From contig BSQZ01000018.1 in assembly GCA_033239005.1 (NCBI GenBank), forward strand, positions 3,473,036-3,537,035: 64,000 bases of DNA, written 5' to 3'. Below are positions 41,630 through 56,900 of the stretch, one piece after another. Under the pieces are notes generated by a model. It did no database searches, had not been told where the DNA came from, and was given only the letters and a program-made list of their open reading frames with translations. Positions within the stretch are counted from its first letter, which is position 1; every line of letters begins with the position of its first letter. The position numbers were made by a program, and so were the translations under genes. Origin of the DNA: Lamellibrachia satsuma (lineage: Eukaryota > Annelida > Polychaeta > Sabellida > Siboglinidae).

Positions 41630-41936
41630 TTGTTTGAGTGTTTGAGTGTTGACCTTTGGCTTTCGCGAACAGCTGCTGGCATGGACACCTGTTACACTGC
41701 GCATACAAGGACATGGACACCCGTTACACTGTGCATACAAGGACATGGACACCCGCTACACTGTGCATACAAGGACATGGACACCCGTTACAGTGTGCAT
41801 ACAAGGACATTGACACCCGTTACACTGTACATACAAGGATATTGACACCCGTTACACTGTGCATACAAGGACATTGACACCCGTTACACTGTGCATACAA
41901 CGACATTGACACCCGTTACACTGTGCATACAAGGCA
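41630..41936. repeat. 32-bp tandem repeat, about eight copies
   Basis: The unit GACACCCGTTACACTGTGCA followed by TACAAGGACATG repeats every 32 bp with single-base variants (ATGGACAC versus ATTGACAC). Confidence 0.9.
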
Positions 41937-42148
41937 AACATGATATTCGGACTAAAACAGTCAACTTAAAAAGATAACTGTCAAATTATATTTTTTAATG
42001 TTGTTCACTGAAAAAACATTTCGACGGTGAAGATGTTAGAATAGATTTTAGTTGATACTATATAACATGATTTATGATAACAACGGTAAAACTTTACTTT
42101 GGCTGTTCGACGACAGGTGCAATATGTAAGCTCGGCATACACGCTACG

Positions 42149-42225
42149 ACGCGAGGCCACGCACGCACGCACGCACCACGCACGCACGCACCACGCACGC
42201 ACGCTATGACGCGAGACAACTTGTT
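42149..42225. repeat. (CACG)n microsatellite
   Basis: CACGCACGCACGCACC units in two blocks. Confidence 0.85.
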
Positions 42226-42242
42226 TTTTGATTGCTGTAGCA

Positions 42243-42280
42243 CAGGGGTCGGCAACCTTTTTGAATGGAGGACCGACTAA
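42243..42280 (+). mobile_element. Solitary hAT-like terminal repeat
   Basis: CAGGGGTCGGCAACCTTTTT is the classic start of many animal hAT elements (CAGGGGTCGGCAACC). The partner end GGTTGCCGACCCCTG was not found in the window, and the element passes into a CACG microsatellite 60 bp on, so it is a truncated remnant. Confidence 0.5.
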
Positions 42281-42299
42281 GTGACTTTGACTAGGTTAG

Positions 42300-42420
42300 C
42301 CGGCCACGCACGCACGCACGCACGCACGCACATACGCACGCACGCATGCACGCACTTACGCACTCGCGCACCCACCCACGCACGCACGCACGCACCCACG
42401 CACGCACCCACGCACGCATA
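42300..42420. repeat. (CACG)/(CACC) microsatellite
   Basis: CGCACGCACGCA units with ACCC and ACTT interruptions. Confidence 0.9.
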
Positions 42421-42429
42421 CTCGTGGTA

Positions 42430-43390
42430 GCTGGCACAATGCAATGATACACCTTGTGTCTAGCAGTTGCATTGACCACTGTTGTAAATATCACGTCCAC
42501 GAATACGAGTTATTATTATCATCAAACATCAACGTCCGATTTTGAACAACAGTTGGACTATTCAAAAACACATTATTCAGGTTACGTATTCTTGGCATGC
42601 CGCTGGTACCATGTTGACCCATGTGACACTGAGGCCTGTTGCTGGTGATGTTGCTGCGCCGCCAAGTGGCCCACACCTGGCTGCAGACTTGTTCCTGCGC
42701 GCCTCAGCTCACTTCATATCGCGCATTCATCTCGGCGATAAGGTGCTGGAACTGCCGGTAGTTTAGACAGCGAGAGCGAACACAGTTTAGTCTTCACAGC
42801 GACGCCTATTACGTTCTACAAAATATATCACTCTGAACGTCCCCAGATCTGGTGCAAACTGAAGCTAATTCTATATGATACCCACCCCGAAAGCTTAGCA
42901 ACACGAGACAGACGTAATTAAATAAGTGTGTTTTTAAACTTTTATATGCACTATTACATGCATTGATCTAATATTTTGCCAATAGTAAAATGGTGAAACT
43001 CACCATACAACGGTGTGAATCATGAATCATGGACTTAATTGGTGACATGATAATATTATTAATAAGTCGATAGCTCAAACAATAGCAAATGGGGAATAGT
43101 ATGTTGTGCTTTGTATACATCGTCTGTGGGGCAAGACGGTCCCTCTGTCTTATCCCACACGCACATGGTCATACTGCGTCAAATGTATTACACATTACCA
43201 ATTATGTTTAATACATTGACTATAATACGAAAATTGCATAATTTACGTTCTGTTAGCCCGTAGACTGTAATTATGATGGAATATCACTAAACCAATATTA
43301 TATTATATATGGATTGCAAGGTATGTATTATATGTTAACTTCCATTTAAATTTAACAAACATAATGGCCTGATATATTACTATCATACCA
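42430..43390. other. No supported feature
   Basis: A GTGGGGCAAGACGG motif at about 43127 recurs at about 43698 on the other side of the GTAT/AC microsatellite. Nothing else recognised. Confidence 0.4.
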
Positions 43391-43393
43391 TTT

Positions 43394-43633
<240 letters not shown>

Positions 43634-43852
43634 TTTAATTTCAGGCAATAGTTCGTTCATATAAGTAAAAACCACGGGAAGGGGGTTATAGACCGTGGGG
43701 CAAGACGGCTTTTGGGGATATTTACTATTTTTCAGATGCAACTTAGCTAGGATGTTTATTTACTGGAAATAGTTTTCTAATGGATAACACACATTTCTTT
43801 ATATAATGTGAACACATTAAATACAAGCTAAAATTGTTTCATGGTGTGTTCC

Positions 43853-44104
43853 TTAGGAGGGCCGCGCTGCCCCAGGTTACCCTACTACTTAGGAGGGCCA
43901 CACTGCCCCAGGTTACCCTACTACTTAGGAGGGCCGCGCTGCCCCAGGTTACCCTACTACTTAGGAGGGCCGCGCTGCCCCAGGTTATCCTACTACTTAG
44001 GAGGGCCGCGCTGCCCCATGTTACCCTACTACTTAGGAGGGCCGCGCTGCCCCAGGTTACCCTACTACTTAGGAGGGCCGCGCTGCCCCAGGTTACCCTA
44101 CTAC
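43853..44104. repeat. 36-bp tandem repeat, seven copies
   Basis: The unit TTAGGAGGGCCGCGCTGCCC plus CAGGTTACCCTACTAC repeats at 43853, 43889, 43925, 43961, 43997, 44033 and 44069. Copies differ by single bases (CCGCG/CCACA, CAGG/CATG). Open frames through it (LRRAALPQVTLL) reflect the multiple-of-three period. Confidence 0.95.
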
Positions 44105-44183
44105 TTAGTGTACGACCCGACGCAATTCGAACGAGCCCGACAAAACTCACTTCGGGTCGTAGAGTGTATGCCAAGCTTTACAA

Positions 44184-44273
44184 ACACACACACGCACACG
44201 CACACGCACACGCACACGCACACGCACACGCACACGCACACGCACACGCACACGCACACGCACACACACACAC
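44184..44273. repeat. (CACACG)n microsatellite
   Basis: Hexamer GCACAC units for about 85 bp between CA-rich ends. Confidence 0.95.
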
Positions 44274-44279
44274 ATTTCG

Positions 44280-45330
44280 TAGACCGCATTGAGAACTCAT
44301 ACTTGCCATCTTTTCATCGAAAATTAAGACCGGTGTCCTGAGTACGGTAGACGGGCTAAAGTCACTAAACAGTATCAGATTCGATAGTACGACTACGTGC
44401 GTAAAACACTTACATGACAAGGAATTTCAGACGGATTCATCTCTGCCCAAGCCATTGTTTGCTCCCTTGCGTGCGACGTTATTTCCTCAATAACCCACGT
44501 TGTAGATATGCCACGTACTCATATATGACACCCATTACCGAAATACTCCCCATGGTTAAGCTCATTTGACCAAAGAGACTTTTATAGTAACAAATGTAAG
44601 TGCCACATTGTATACAGGTGAAATCTGACCCTCTCCGAGACGACAGAACATTCTCACGGCGGCTGAATGGGACCAATTGTACAACAATGATTCGCTTGTG
44701 GAAAGGACACTTTGGTGTGGACATAGGGGCCTACTTCTCACGGATGAAATATGTGGTGGCTTTCATGTCACCATCTTTTATAATCATTCCCGATAGATGA
44801 ATGCATTTCCAACTTAAAGCCAATGTGCGGCGTTTTTCACTGGTTGATTTCTTAGTATGCCATAATAGACAGTACAACGGTCCTAATAGGCCTGTGCTGT
44901 GAAACGTGGTTATTTTTTATTTTGATCGTCAAAGTGTATATTTTCGAATATATAAGGAGATGAAAGATCACAGGAGTAACACGTTTTGCATGGATATTAT
45001 TGGAATGTCATAAAATACTAATACACATCAGTGTTGCATTGTCCGACCGTAAAACAGTCACGCTCAAACAGAAGTTTACGTAATTCGGCAAGCGCGGAGG
45101 ACCGGTGATTGTTTGTTTCTGTATTTTTGAAATCCCTATATACAATTTCTAAAAGTAAATATACTTCTTCTTCTTCCGGGTACGAGTCAACCCTCTCTTC
45201 AAGGCTTATAGACTCGATGCACACGTGCTAAAAAGCTGTCACAGAAAGTAATACAATATTTGGAAGAAAGAGAAAAGATGGTAACTGCAATTTGAGGAGA
45301 GGAAAAGTTGATAGCGTGAAAAATGCAATA
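44280..45330. other. No supported feature
   Basis: No exon or repeat recognised; frames are short and unbiased. Confidence 0.4.
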
Positions 45331-45334
45331 TCAG

Positions 45335-45625
45335 TTAATGTTGCAAGCTGGAGATCTTCTGTCTGAAATTCTCCAAACTTGGTGCTGTAGCTGCGTTGGC
45401 TGGCAGGTTATTCCAATTGGCTATTGTAAGGGGTGAAAAGCTATACTGGATGAATTGCTTAGTGATTACGGGGAGTTGAAAAGCTTCAGAATGCGTGTGT
45501 CGGGAGGGTCTCACCAGGGGTATAAGTTGGGGGAAGAGGTCCAGGGCGATTATATACCATGTAATGTCTAATAAAACATGACAGGGCGGATGTCGGTTCT
45601 CCTTTGTTGGAGGCTGCGTCAGTGC
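45335..45625 (-). mobile_element. Non-LTR retrotransposon fragment, C-terminus of RT ORF
   Basis: On the minus strand, across frameshifts, one reads LVRPSRHTHSEAFQLPV, then ITKQFIQYSFSPLTIANWNN and LPANAATAPSLENFRQKISS before a stop. 'SFSPLTIANWNNLP' followed by 'SLENFRQKI' is the standard ending of CR1/Jockey-type ORF2 proteins. Confidence 0.8.
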
Positions 45626-45629
45626 AAGT

Positions 45630-47940
<2,311 letters not shown>

Positions 47941-48035
47941 CAAGAAATAAAATGGCGACTCGCCTTATTGTGACGTCACTTTCCTGCGTTACAACGGACG
48001 TGGATTTATTGGCAGATAGAAATAATAAAAATACG

Positions 48036-48358
48036 ACTTTGGAAACTCTTCAAAGTTTTACTACATTGGGTTAGCACCCACCAGTCCTTCTCCGGGTGCC
48101 CACCCAGAGTTCTGCTTTTTTTCTCTTTCCAGGTAGTGGCCATTTGAGAGCGGCGTGTGGAATGTTATTTCAGCCCATGCAGAGAACATGGCCAAGCCAT
48201 CTCCATCGGCTCTGCCTCTGCTTCACCTCATCTATAACGCTGTTGATGTTGGTGCGTTCTGCAGTTTCTTTGTTTGTTTCTTTATCTTTATCGTCCTCTA
48301 TGTTTCTGAAGCGTACAATAGAACTGAGCTGAGCATATGCGCCAAGAACATCTAGCAT
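48036..48358 (-). mobile_element. RTE-like or endonuclease-RT LINE fragment
   Basis: On the minus strand TNINSVIDEVKQRQSRWRWL then GHVL, followed after a stop by NNIPHAALKW and GKRKKSRTLGGHPEKDW. The 'RWRWLGHVLRM...ALKW.P.GKR.RGRP...W' order is the well-known C-terminal signature of one widespread LINE group. It faces the 46.9-kb LINE tail to tail. Confidence 0.8.
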
Positions 48359-48359
48359 C

Positions 48360-50245
48360 AGACCAGGTGGTAATAAATAACTTGTCTTGCTTCCAACACA
48401 GCAGTCAATTTGATGTTGAAAGGCTGCCGAGTTATTTGCAACGACATAATATGTCCTATATCATCTCGTCCACTCTCGGAGACAAGCGACGTGCTAAGTT
48501 TGGTTTACCATTGTATTTTGTATGAACTGCTCGCCATAGGTGCATGGTTGGCTGGGTCGAAGCGGTTTCTGTTTGCTTTTTGTCCTTTTCGGAACAGTAA
48601 TTGAATATGGCATCCACTTGCCAACGGGCTTTCACCTCAGCTGACACGTCGGCACTCCATGTCCCTTTCACGGAGTTCGGCGTGTGCGGAGAGCACAATA
48701 ATTAACCCGACACAGCGCCAACTAGTTATATGTCAGTGTGTGCGTGTGCGAATTTGGAAGATGCCATCTCTACAAACCAGGCTGACTTTTTTGACAGTTT
48801 AGGTTGAGTAATAAAATTAATGTTCCTAGGTTTGAAGGTATGTTCTTGCAAAAACAATTACTCACGAATTAGCAATAAAAGGTGGACTAAAATAGCAACT
48901 AGGCGAACGAGCGGTTGAGTCAGTGGGTGTGCCAGTCGGTCTACGGGTGATTTAATGGAAAAAAAATTACTCAACTAGAACAAATGAGAAGTGAGAGTGC
49001 ATTCCAATCGTTGTCACCACTTCCTCCAGTCCTGGCTGGATGCTACACTCCCTGTATACCTTAGTAGTAAATCCTGAGAAAACATAGTAGTAGCGGCATT
49101 TAAATGCCTTAACGGGAGTCTCCTGACCTATTGTATATACTAAATTATTATATGTACTTGTAATTATTGGTCTAATAAATTTCATTTCATTTCATAGCGT
49201 TTGACTTGTCTGGAATGGGCCTTATATGCGAGTTCTTTACCCGTTATGGTTTATATATAAATTTCTATTCACCCTCTCCTATCTATTGGCATTGCTGTTT
49301 TTGGATTACCACTTTGAAGAACGACGAGTTTCTCGTTACTATATGATATCCCATTTGTGCCTTGTTCTTTTATACTGCCTTTTGATCACGTTGAAGATGT
49401 CTGGGCTGCTTAATAGTTTTTTTTAACTTTTCTCTGCAGTATGATTACTTTGTCTCCAGTTGGAATGTTCGCATGTTTGGCGTGGTGGTGTTGATCGGCA
49501 CATTTGCTCCATTGCATGTATGCTTTGCCACTGTTGGTCGTCTGATCACTGCTGTTACTGGTGGTACCATGGTAGACGCATGCGATGCTAGTGATCTTCT
49601 ATAATTCTTTGGGAATACTCACATGTCAAACTGCCAATCCTTGTGTTCCACAATAGCTGCCTATATGGCTTTCTCTTTGTTTTTGCGAGCATATCTACCT
49701 CCACATTGGACTAATTGGTGATACGATGTGTATCATACTAGTAATAGAGTGAAGCTCGAGCCATTGCGTGTTTTGTGTGCGTGGTTACAATAATCGTGAA
49801 TACAGCGGGCACCGAGGTGACGATGATTTAGAAACACCAGAAAAGTTCACTCAGTGGCTATCTTGTTAGATTGCTTTAATGTTTTCCAGCGACAACAGGG
49901 TGACATTGTTTACATACATGCATCTGCATTGGTTTTCCACTCCGTATGCACAAGCAAGCAAGCAATATGTTATAAAGTGATCCACCAATGGTTGTTTGCA
50001 AGTAAGGTGATCAACGTATTCTCAGTGATTTATGTCTACATCAACGCCGTATTTTTATACTCACGGGAACATATTTTTTTAACTTTAAGTCAGTGTAACA
50101 ACGTATGTAACCGATGGCAATGCAGCTGGTTTCCTTGATACATACAAGTTAGTGTAATTGTTAGGAATGTGAAATAGAGTATTACGATTCGAAAAAACGA
50201 ATCGAGATACATTGTATAATAAATTATTATTGTTAGATCAGTTAG
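48360..50245. other. No supported feature
   Basis: AT-rich DNA upstream of the coiled-coil gene. Several hydrophobic open frames lack splice sites and codon bias. Confidence 0.4.
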
Positions 50246-50248
50246 ACC

Positions 50249-50250
50249 GG

Positions 50251-50296
<46 letters not shown>
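50249..50296. repeat. (GCGT)n microsatellite
   Basis: About 12 GCGT units, about 600 bp upstream of the start codon of the coiled-coil gene. Confidence 0.9.
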
Positions 50297-50894
50297 TTGC
50301 GCATTGTTATCGTGGCAGTCATTTACGAACTACTAAGTTATACCGCCTGGAGGATGGGCATTTTTGCTAGTTCTACTAAACGGCGGACGTGATTCTGGTA
50401 AACCGTTTTGATTCTACTAAAAGGCTAATTATATTATACACTGTACCCAGATGGCGCTACCCAGCAACCCGGTCCCTTAAACGTGTTCATTCCACTGTTC
50501 ATTCGCCTCAGGAAATATTCAAACATCTCCATTTTCCCTGATACACTAAGCATCCATCCGTCAAACTAAATTCTTCTGTGAGTTGCAAAAGAGTCCAACG
50601 ACCATATTTTGTCGCGACATTGTTAAAAAAACTGTCGTGTGCTGCCACCACGCGGTTTAATTTGCAAAGTCCCTGACAGAGACACCTACTGGACATAATT
50701 ATTAATAATTACTTTTGTAGTTATAACGGGTTTAAACACGTTCGTCTTCTATTTCGGTATTTTCTTGAGCACAGGAAGTTATAAAAAACAAAGACGGGAA
50801 TCACAACAAAATACCGGCCGGGCCGTGGTCATAATTATCAAATGTTATGTAGAAGCCAAACCAAATCTAGATACGACACGTTCCAATGCCAACA

Positions 50895-50960
50895 ATGGAT
50901 TGGGAAGGCAAATTTTCATCGATCATAAAAGAAACAGAAACAAATCTTGCCAGAGTTAAG
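50895..50960 (+). CDS. Coiled-coil gene exon 1
   Basis: ATG followed by 22 codons, MDWEGKFSSIIKETETNLAR then VK, and donor TTAAG/GTGAGC, ending in phase 0. An in-frame stop at 50868-50870 bounds the ORF upstream. Confidence 0.75.
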
Positions 50961-53900
50961 GTGAGCGACTTGGTTGCCATAGCATTTACGACTCTTAATT
51001 TTACCCCTCAGCCACATCACTAACCATGTGTACCATCACTGACTTCAACCATACTCTGTATCGCAGGGGTTACTTGTTAACTCTGCAAGCCGACCTGAAT
51101 GGAAGCAGCGCTTCAGCGATGCAGAAGTAGAACGTCAGTTGAGTCAAAGCTTCAGTCTTCTAGCGGTCCGGCCGAAAGCTGGCAGCGCGAAGCGGACACG
51201 GCTGGTTGGTAGTATGAGCAGGGTCCTTCTTCTGATGGCTTCGGTCCATTGGCTGAACCCACTGTATTCACACATGGAACCCACCGTTTTCGCAAATGGT
51301 GTTTTGCAAACAATATTCGCCCACATGTGCCGAACAAATCAAATGCTAGTGATGCCAGCAGGGCCCGTGGCGTGGGTTGAAAAGTGTGTGTACAGAAATG
51401 TCTGGGTCTGTGCTTCTGTTGGAATCTGTAGTTCTTTGGAACATACCGTATTCTCTCCAAGTGATATCAGTAACTTCATTGTACTGATGTGGTGGCTCCA
51501 CCCAGTGCGCCAGTGCAACTGGTGGGCAACATGGACAAAAGTGGTTGAAAATATCTTTTTTGATAATTTTTCAACCGCATTTGTGCCAGTGGAGAATTGC
51601 ACACTGCCACTGGGCGAAAATTGGTGCCATTCTCAATTCACTACAAATCGAAGCCTTCATAGTTCACTTTCACAGTCAGATATCACATTAATCAGAATGT
51701 CTTGACACATTTTGTTGTTGACTGGATTGTCTGCCTCCTTAGTATCACCAGTATAAAGTACATTGGTGTAATATCGTTCAAAAATAAAAAAAAATTATTA
51801 TGGTCATTGCACCTTCATCTGCCATCTTTGCTTTAAAATAGCAAGGGGTGTCCTCTTTCCATATTCTACAGATTGTGTATCTAACTGCTAGCAGCGTGAA
51901 TATGTTTAAAAACAAGGTTGACACATATCTCAGGAGGGCAGGTTGCAAATAGATTAAAAATGATTGGACTCTCGATAAGTCAATGGCTTCCTTGTCCACT
52001 TGCCATCTGGGCCTTTGCTTTGGATGGCAATCTTGTTAAATCACATGAATAAACCAATGAACAGCACTGATTTGGTGTTTCCCCAGTATTCTCCAATGAC
52101 AACAAGATACTGACGTAATTAAACATGAATCTTCCAATAACCATCTATGTTACAAATGCAAGGGTTTCCCTGGCATGTGCGGAAAATTGAAAAATAATTT
52201 TCTCAAACTCCTGGGAGCATGAAAATATATATATGATGTGCGAGTGCGATTGCACTTCTTTAAATTCAAGGTTTGGTTATGTCCATTCTTGGTTGATTTA
52301 CTCAAGAAAGTCTAGCATTTTATTACAGACTGACTTTCACATAGTAAAGTTTGGTGTGATTGTAGATGAATCCATAACAAGTTGCACAATTACTCTGAGA
52401 TGTTCTCTTTCATTTCCCTTATGCTGGTAATCACACAGGTTGGACTTATCAATTTAACTCATTGATTGAGTCCTTCTTCCTTTTCTTATATCAATTGTCG
52501 ATCAAGTCAGCATGCTGTAAGTAGCCCATAGTGTGGTGATAGGATGGGATATTAGTAGATTCACATTATTTGACAGTTAGTCAAATTTGTGTAAACATGT
52601 CTAATGCATAAAGTGACTAAAATTGTATATTTCTGTGAATAATAACACTGTTTTGGAAAGGAAGTGAAGGAACAACATTTCAATAAGACACTGTTGATAT
52701 TCACTGGAGAGTCATAAGAGCAGTCTGCTCATTTAAACTGTCTCATTGATTTTAGCGTGTAAAATATTTAACATTTATTTCACTATGGAACACCATTATG
52801 TAAAAGATTTCATTGTAAATGTGGTAGTTCATATAATGATAGAACCAAACACGTTTATGGTTGTACACATGTTACTGTGGATGTTTCTACAGCAAAGACT
52901 GGGTTCTGCTCGCTCCACCACCAAGACTGCCCTTGCCCTGTCCTCCACGACTCCGGAGTCACGTGAGTGTGCCCTTTATCTAACTCACAGTGGACCTTTA
53001 AACTGGCTAAAACATCATTATCTCTGCTGGTCCTTGCCACAGTTTATAATGTTTATATTGTGACATCATATCATTTTATTTCCTGAAATGAACTGTGATT
53101 ACAAGTGCACTCTTGGGCCATGACATTAAGCATTTGTACCCAGTGGTCCATCGGGCCAGTAGATGTTAAGAGTTACTGGCCCCCCCAAAAAGTTACTGAC
53201 CTGAAATATTGCGTTACAAGTCAAAGGATGCAAGTTTCGCCATTATTTATTTTGCTGTTGGTTATTTACTTTCATGCTTTCAGTCAGTATTCTGTATGGC
53301 AGACAATGTTGCTGCAGGAATCGTTTGAGAATCATATGCCCTCTGTCAAAGCCACAAGCACAGCAGGTCGCGTTTTGAGAACGAATGGTGATGTCGCCGC
53401 GTGAATATCGAGTTACAGCTAGTTATACTCGAAAATACAACTTTTGGATTGAAGTACAAAATTATACTACGGTAAACTATCTGTGCCGTAGTGTGTTAGA
53501 TGCTGTTGTGACACCTACCGGACAGTTCGTGAACCAGTTGATTTATATGAAATTGGTATGTCGAAGGCGTATCGCGATAGCTGATACGTATCATGCAGAA
53601 GAAAATGCTGCAATATACCGATATTATACTGGTAACACAACGCAATCCTAGTAAAATATAGGCGTCCGCAATTCACAAAAAGTCTGCACATCATCGCTAG
53701 TAGCGACGTGGATGCCAAGGACAAGCATTTGATACGATGACCTGTGGCCATGAGTAATGGGATAAAAACGACCTGAAACTAGGTTGGCCCACTGGGCCAG
53801 TAAAATATGGAAACTTGTGGCCCAGACTGGCCCGACAGCCCCCAAAAAGGCACCGGGCCAGCAGGCCAGTGTTAATGCCGAGGCCTGATTTTTCCCAGTT

Positions 53901-56900
53901 GTTCTATAAATTATTTAACTCCTTTTCTTTAAAAAATTGTGTAATGCATCGTAATGCTGGACCGAATCCCCTCCGAAATTACATGACACTCAACAATTAC
54001 CCCACTCATGATCAATGGATTGGCCAACAGTGTTATTGTAAAGCCAAGCAGTACTAGTGCATTGTGACTCATTTCTGTACCGCTTGTGAAGCAAAATAAA
54101 GACTGTACAGTACATAGCTTGGTTGTGTTACATAATAGCATTGTAAACTCCCCTCCCCCTCTTAACGCTCCGTAACATTTAGGCATATACCTCCACCCCT
54201 TCCAGTATCACATGATTTTTCAATGACCCCTAAAACATGCAGTATGTGGTGATGGTTATAGTAATAATGATAATTTAATTCATCTCATTTTGACTGAACC
54301 ACTATAAGAAGAATCGTGTTAAGATACGTACTGTCATATCTTCCTTTTTGCTCAGCTGTAATGTTGATAAATTAAACATAGACTTAGGAATAAGCACACA
54401 ATGAGAACCCTCCTTACCAAACTGCAATATAATGTCTTCCTTAACCTAAATTGCATTCTACAATTTCAGTGGATGGAGCCTTTGGGGGCAACTTGTCGTG
54501 TCCAACCAACCCATCCATGTACATGCCTTCAGCTGGCGCCCCATGGACTGGACTGTCTGCAAGCCTACTGCAAGCGCCCCTCGCCAAATCCAATAGCTAC
54601 CCGAACATGGCGTCTTCCATGTCCAGTGCAGCCCCAATGGCCATGAGTGACCCAGCCCCAGGGGCTTTCAGACAGAGCTTCAGCAACCCTGTGCCTTATC
54701 CACCCCCAGATTGTTATGCTGGGTGCGACAACTCATCCTTATCAATGCTACATGATAAGATAAACATGCAGAGCAAGGTAGAATATCGTTTCGGTTGTTT
54801 TGTTTGATGTTGATTGTGCATATCTGCATGATCGTCCGCTAGATAGCAGCTCAGTGGGAAACATGTACACATGGGGGCGCTGCTAGACCTTGTTATAGTT
54901 GATCTAGTTGGGCCCCTCTCCTTCCAGCACGAGGGCTTGTGGATGTGACGGGCTTTGTCATGTTAGAAATGTTCTCATTCATTAACTTTAATTTGAATTA
55001 TGTAGTTAGAAATTCACAGGCTGATTTCTGGTCTGACAATTTTGAACAATGGTACTGCAGATTATCAGTGATACTGCAGATTAACAATTTTGTTGATTTT
55101 TAGATTATCAAGCTTCTTTGTACTTTGTGTAATGCTGTTTAAGAGGATAAAACTTTACATCACCTTCCTTGTGGTTTCTGCAGGGAATTGAGAACCTGAC
55201 CAACATAGTGCGGCGACTGGAAGAAGAAAGGAACTTCTATTATAGGATGGTGCGAGATCTTAGAGGTAACATTAACATGCAAAAATTAGATATGTACAGC
55301 ACTGGTTAAATCCAGCCAACTAAGTTTTATTTAATTAAACAAATGTTATTTCAGTTGCCACTTCAATCAATATTTCCAGTTTTTGATGGATTTCAAAAAG
55401 ATTGTTCACACATACTTGTAGTGTCGTAGCTGCATTGTCTCAGTTTTGTATAACTTCATACAAGATTTGTTCAGGCATGACAATTTCATAGGACTCATCT
55501 ATGACTTTTTTATGTCAAGACAGTTTCTTCTGGGAGTTGTCCACAGTTATAGTTGAGGAACTCTGATTGAAATATGGAATCAGTGAAAGTCTTGCCACTT
55601 TGGCAAATGATGACATTCCTCCCAGAAAGCCAGTGGAATTTCTGGTACTGCCATGCAAGAAATGGGGTTGCCAAAATATGTTTTAACATTGTGGGATTCT
55701 TCTTAAAACTTGTTTGAAACCAGGGCCTTTGAAGATAATTTGGGGGTATTGTGCACAGCCCTGCTCAGAAGCAATAGTTTAAACAGAAAAAAGTGAAATT
55801 GGAATTCTTTGTTGCAGAGGAACTGACACTTCTGAACCGCAATGTGTCGGAGGGCAGAGGGGACGCACGCAGTGACCACAAGGTGGAGCAGTGGAAGCGA
55901 GAGATGACGCGGGAGATACACAGTCTGCAGCAGCAGGTGAACAGTCAGCGCGGTCGGGACGGAGATGACAATAGTGCTGGCAGCCAGGTGGCAGCACTGT
56001 CACGTGACCTCCATGAACTGTGAGTGAATAGAAGATGTTGCACAGTGTTAGAAAATAGCCTTTGTTTGGTGTAAATCAATACTTTTAGATCAACCATTTG
56101 TCTTGTCTTGCTTACAAATTTATTTCTGTCCGTTGGGATTTTGACAGATGATATGTTATGAGTTTCAAGATGGCATTACTTTTATAAACAGTTGAGTGAT
56201 TAGGACCAAAGTTCTTGCTTGTTAATGCATGTGTATATATTTGTATCTATTAGTTGGTATTCATTGATGTCCCCATCAATATTTCTTCCCTCCCACACTG
56301 AGAAGGTTTCTTCCTCAAAAGTCAAGATACTGGTTGATTAAATGTAGCAATATCTAACTTGTATATGTCTTGTGTTAAATTCCATTGTCTTCCCCCAACC
56401 AAAATTATAATTTATATGAGAAGCAAATTTGTTTGTAGTTATAGAACATTTTGATAGTGTAACACACGCACCTATGTTTTGTTTACGTTTTCCTGTTTCA
56501 GAAAAATGCATTTACATAACGAATGTGACTCAATGAAAAGGACTATAGATGGGGTCAAATCTAGACTAGGTAAGCTTCAGGCAAATGAATAATGTAAAGT
56601 CTGCCACACAGTATTAAGTATCATCAAGAATATGCAAACTAGGAAGGACTACACTTGAACGTTATTTCAGAATACATCACTATAATAGGAACTGTTTATA
56701 AAAAATTATAATGGAAAATATGTATGGCGACAGTATGTTTTTTGGCAGTAATGTTTTTTTTTTAGTGATTAGAACTAGCACCCATTTAAAAATAATATTT
56801 TGTCTATGTGTCCACAATTTGACAAAAAGTCCAACAATATGAATACATACGAACCTCAGTTTACGGGCCACTTACTGTTACGGTAACCCTGGTTCAGTTC

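Noticed and set aside
51139..51705. 188-codon single-exon protein
   Set aside because: Its first part is exon 2 of the coiled-coil gene; beyond about 51210 the composition turns non-protein-like and a LINE tail follows.
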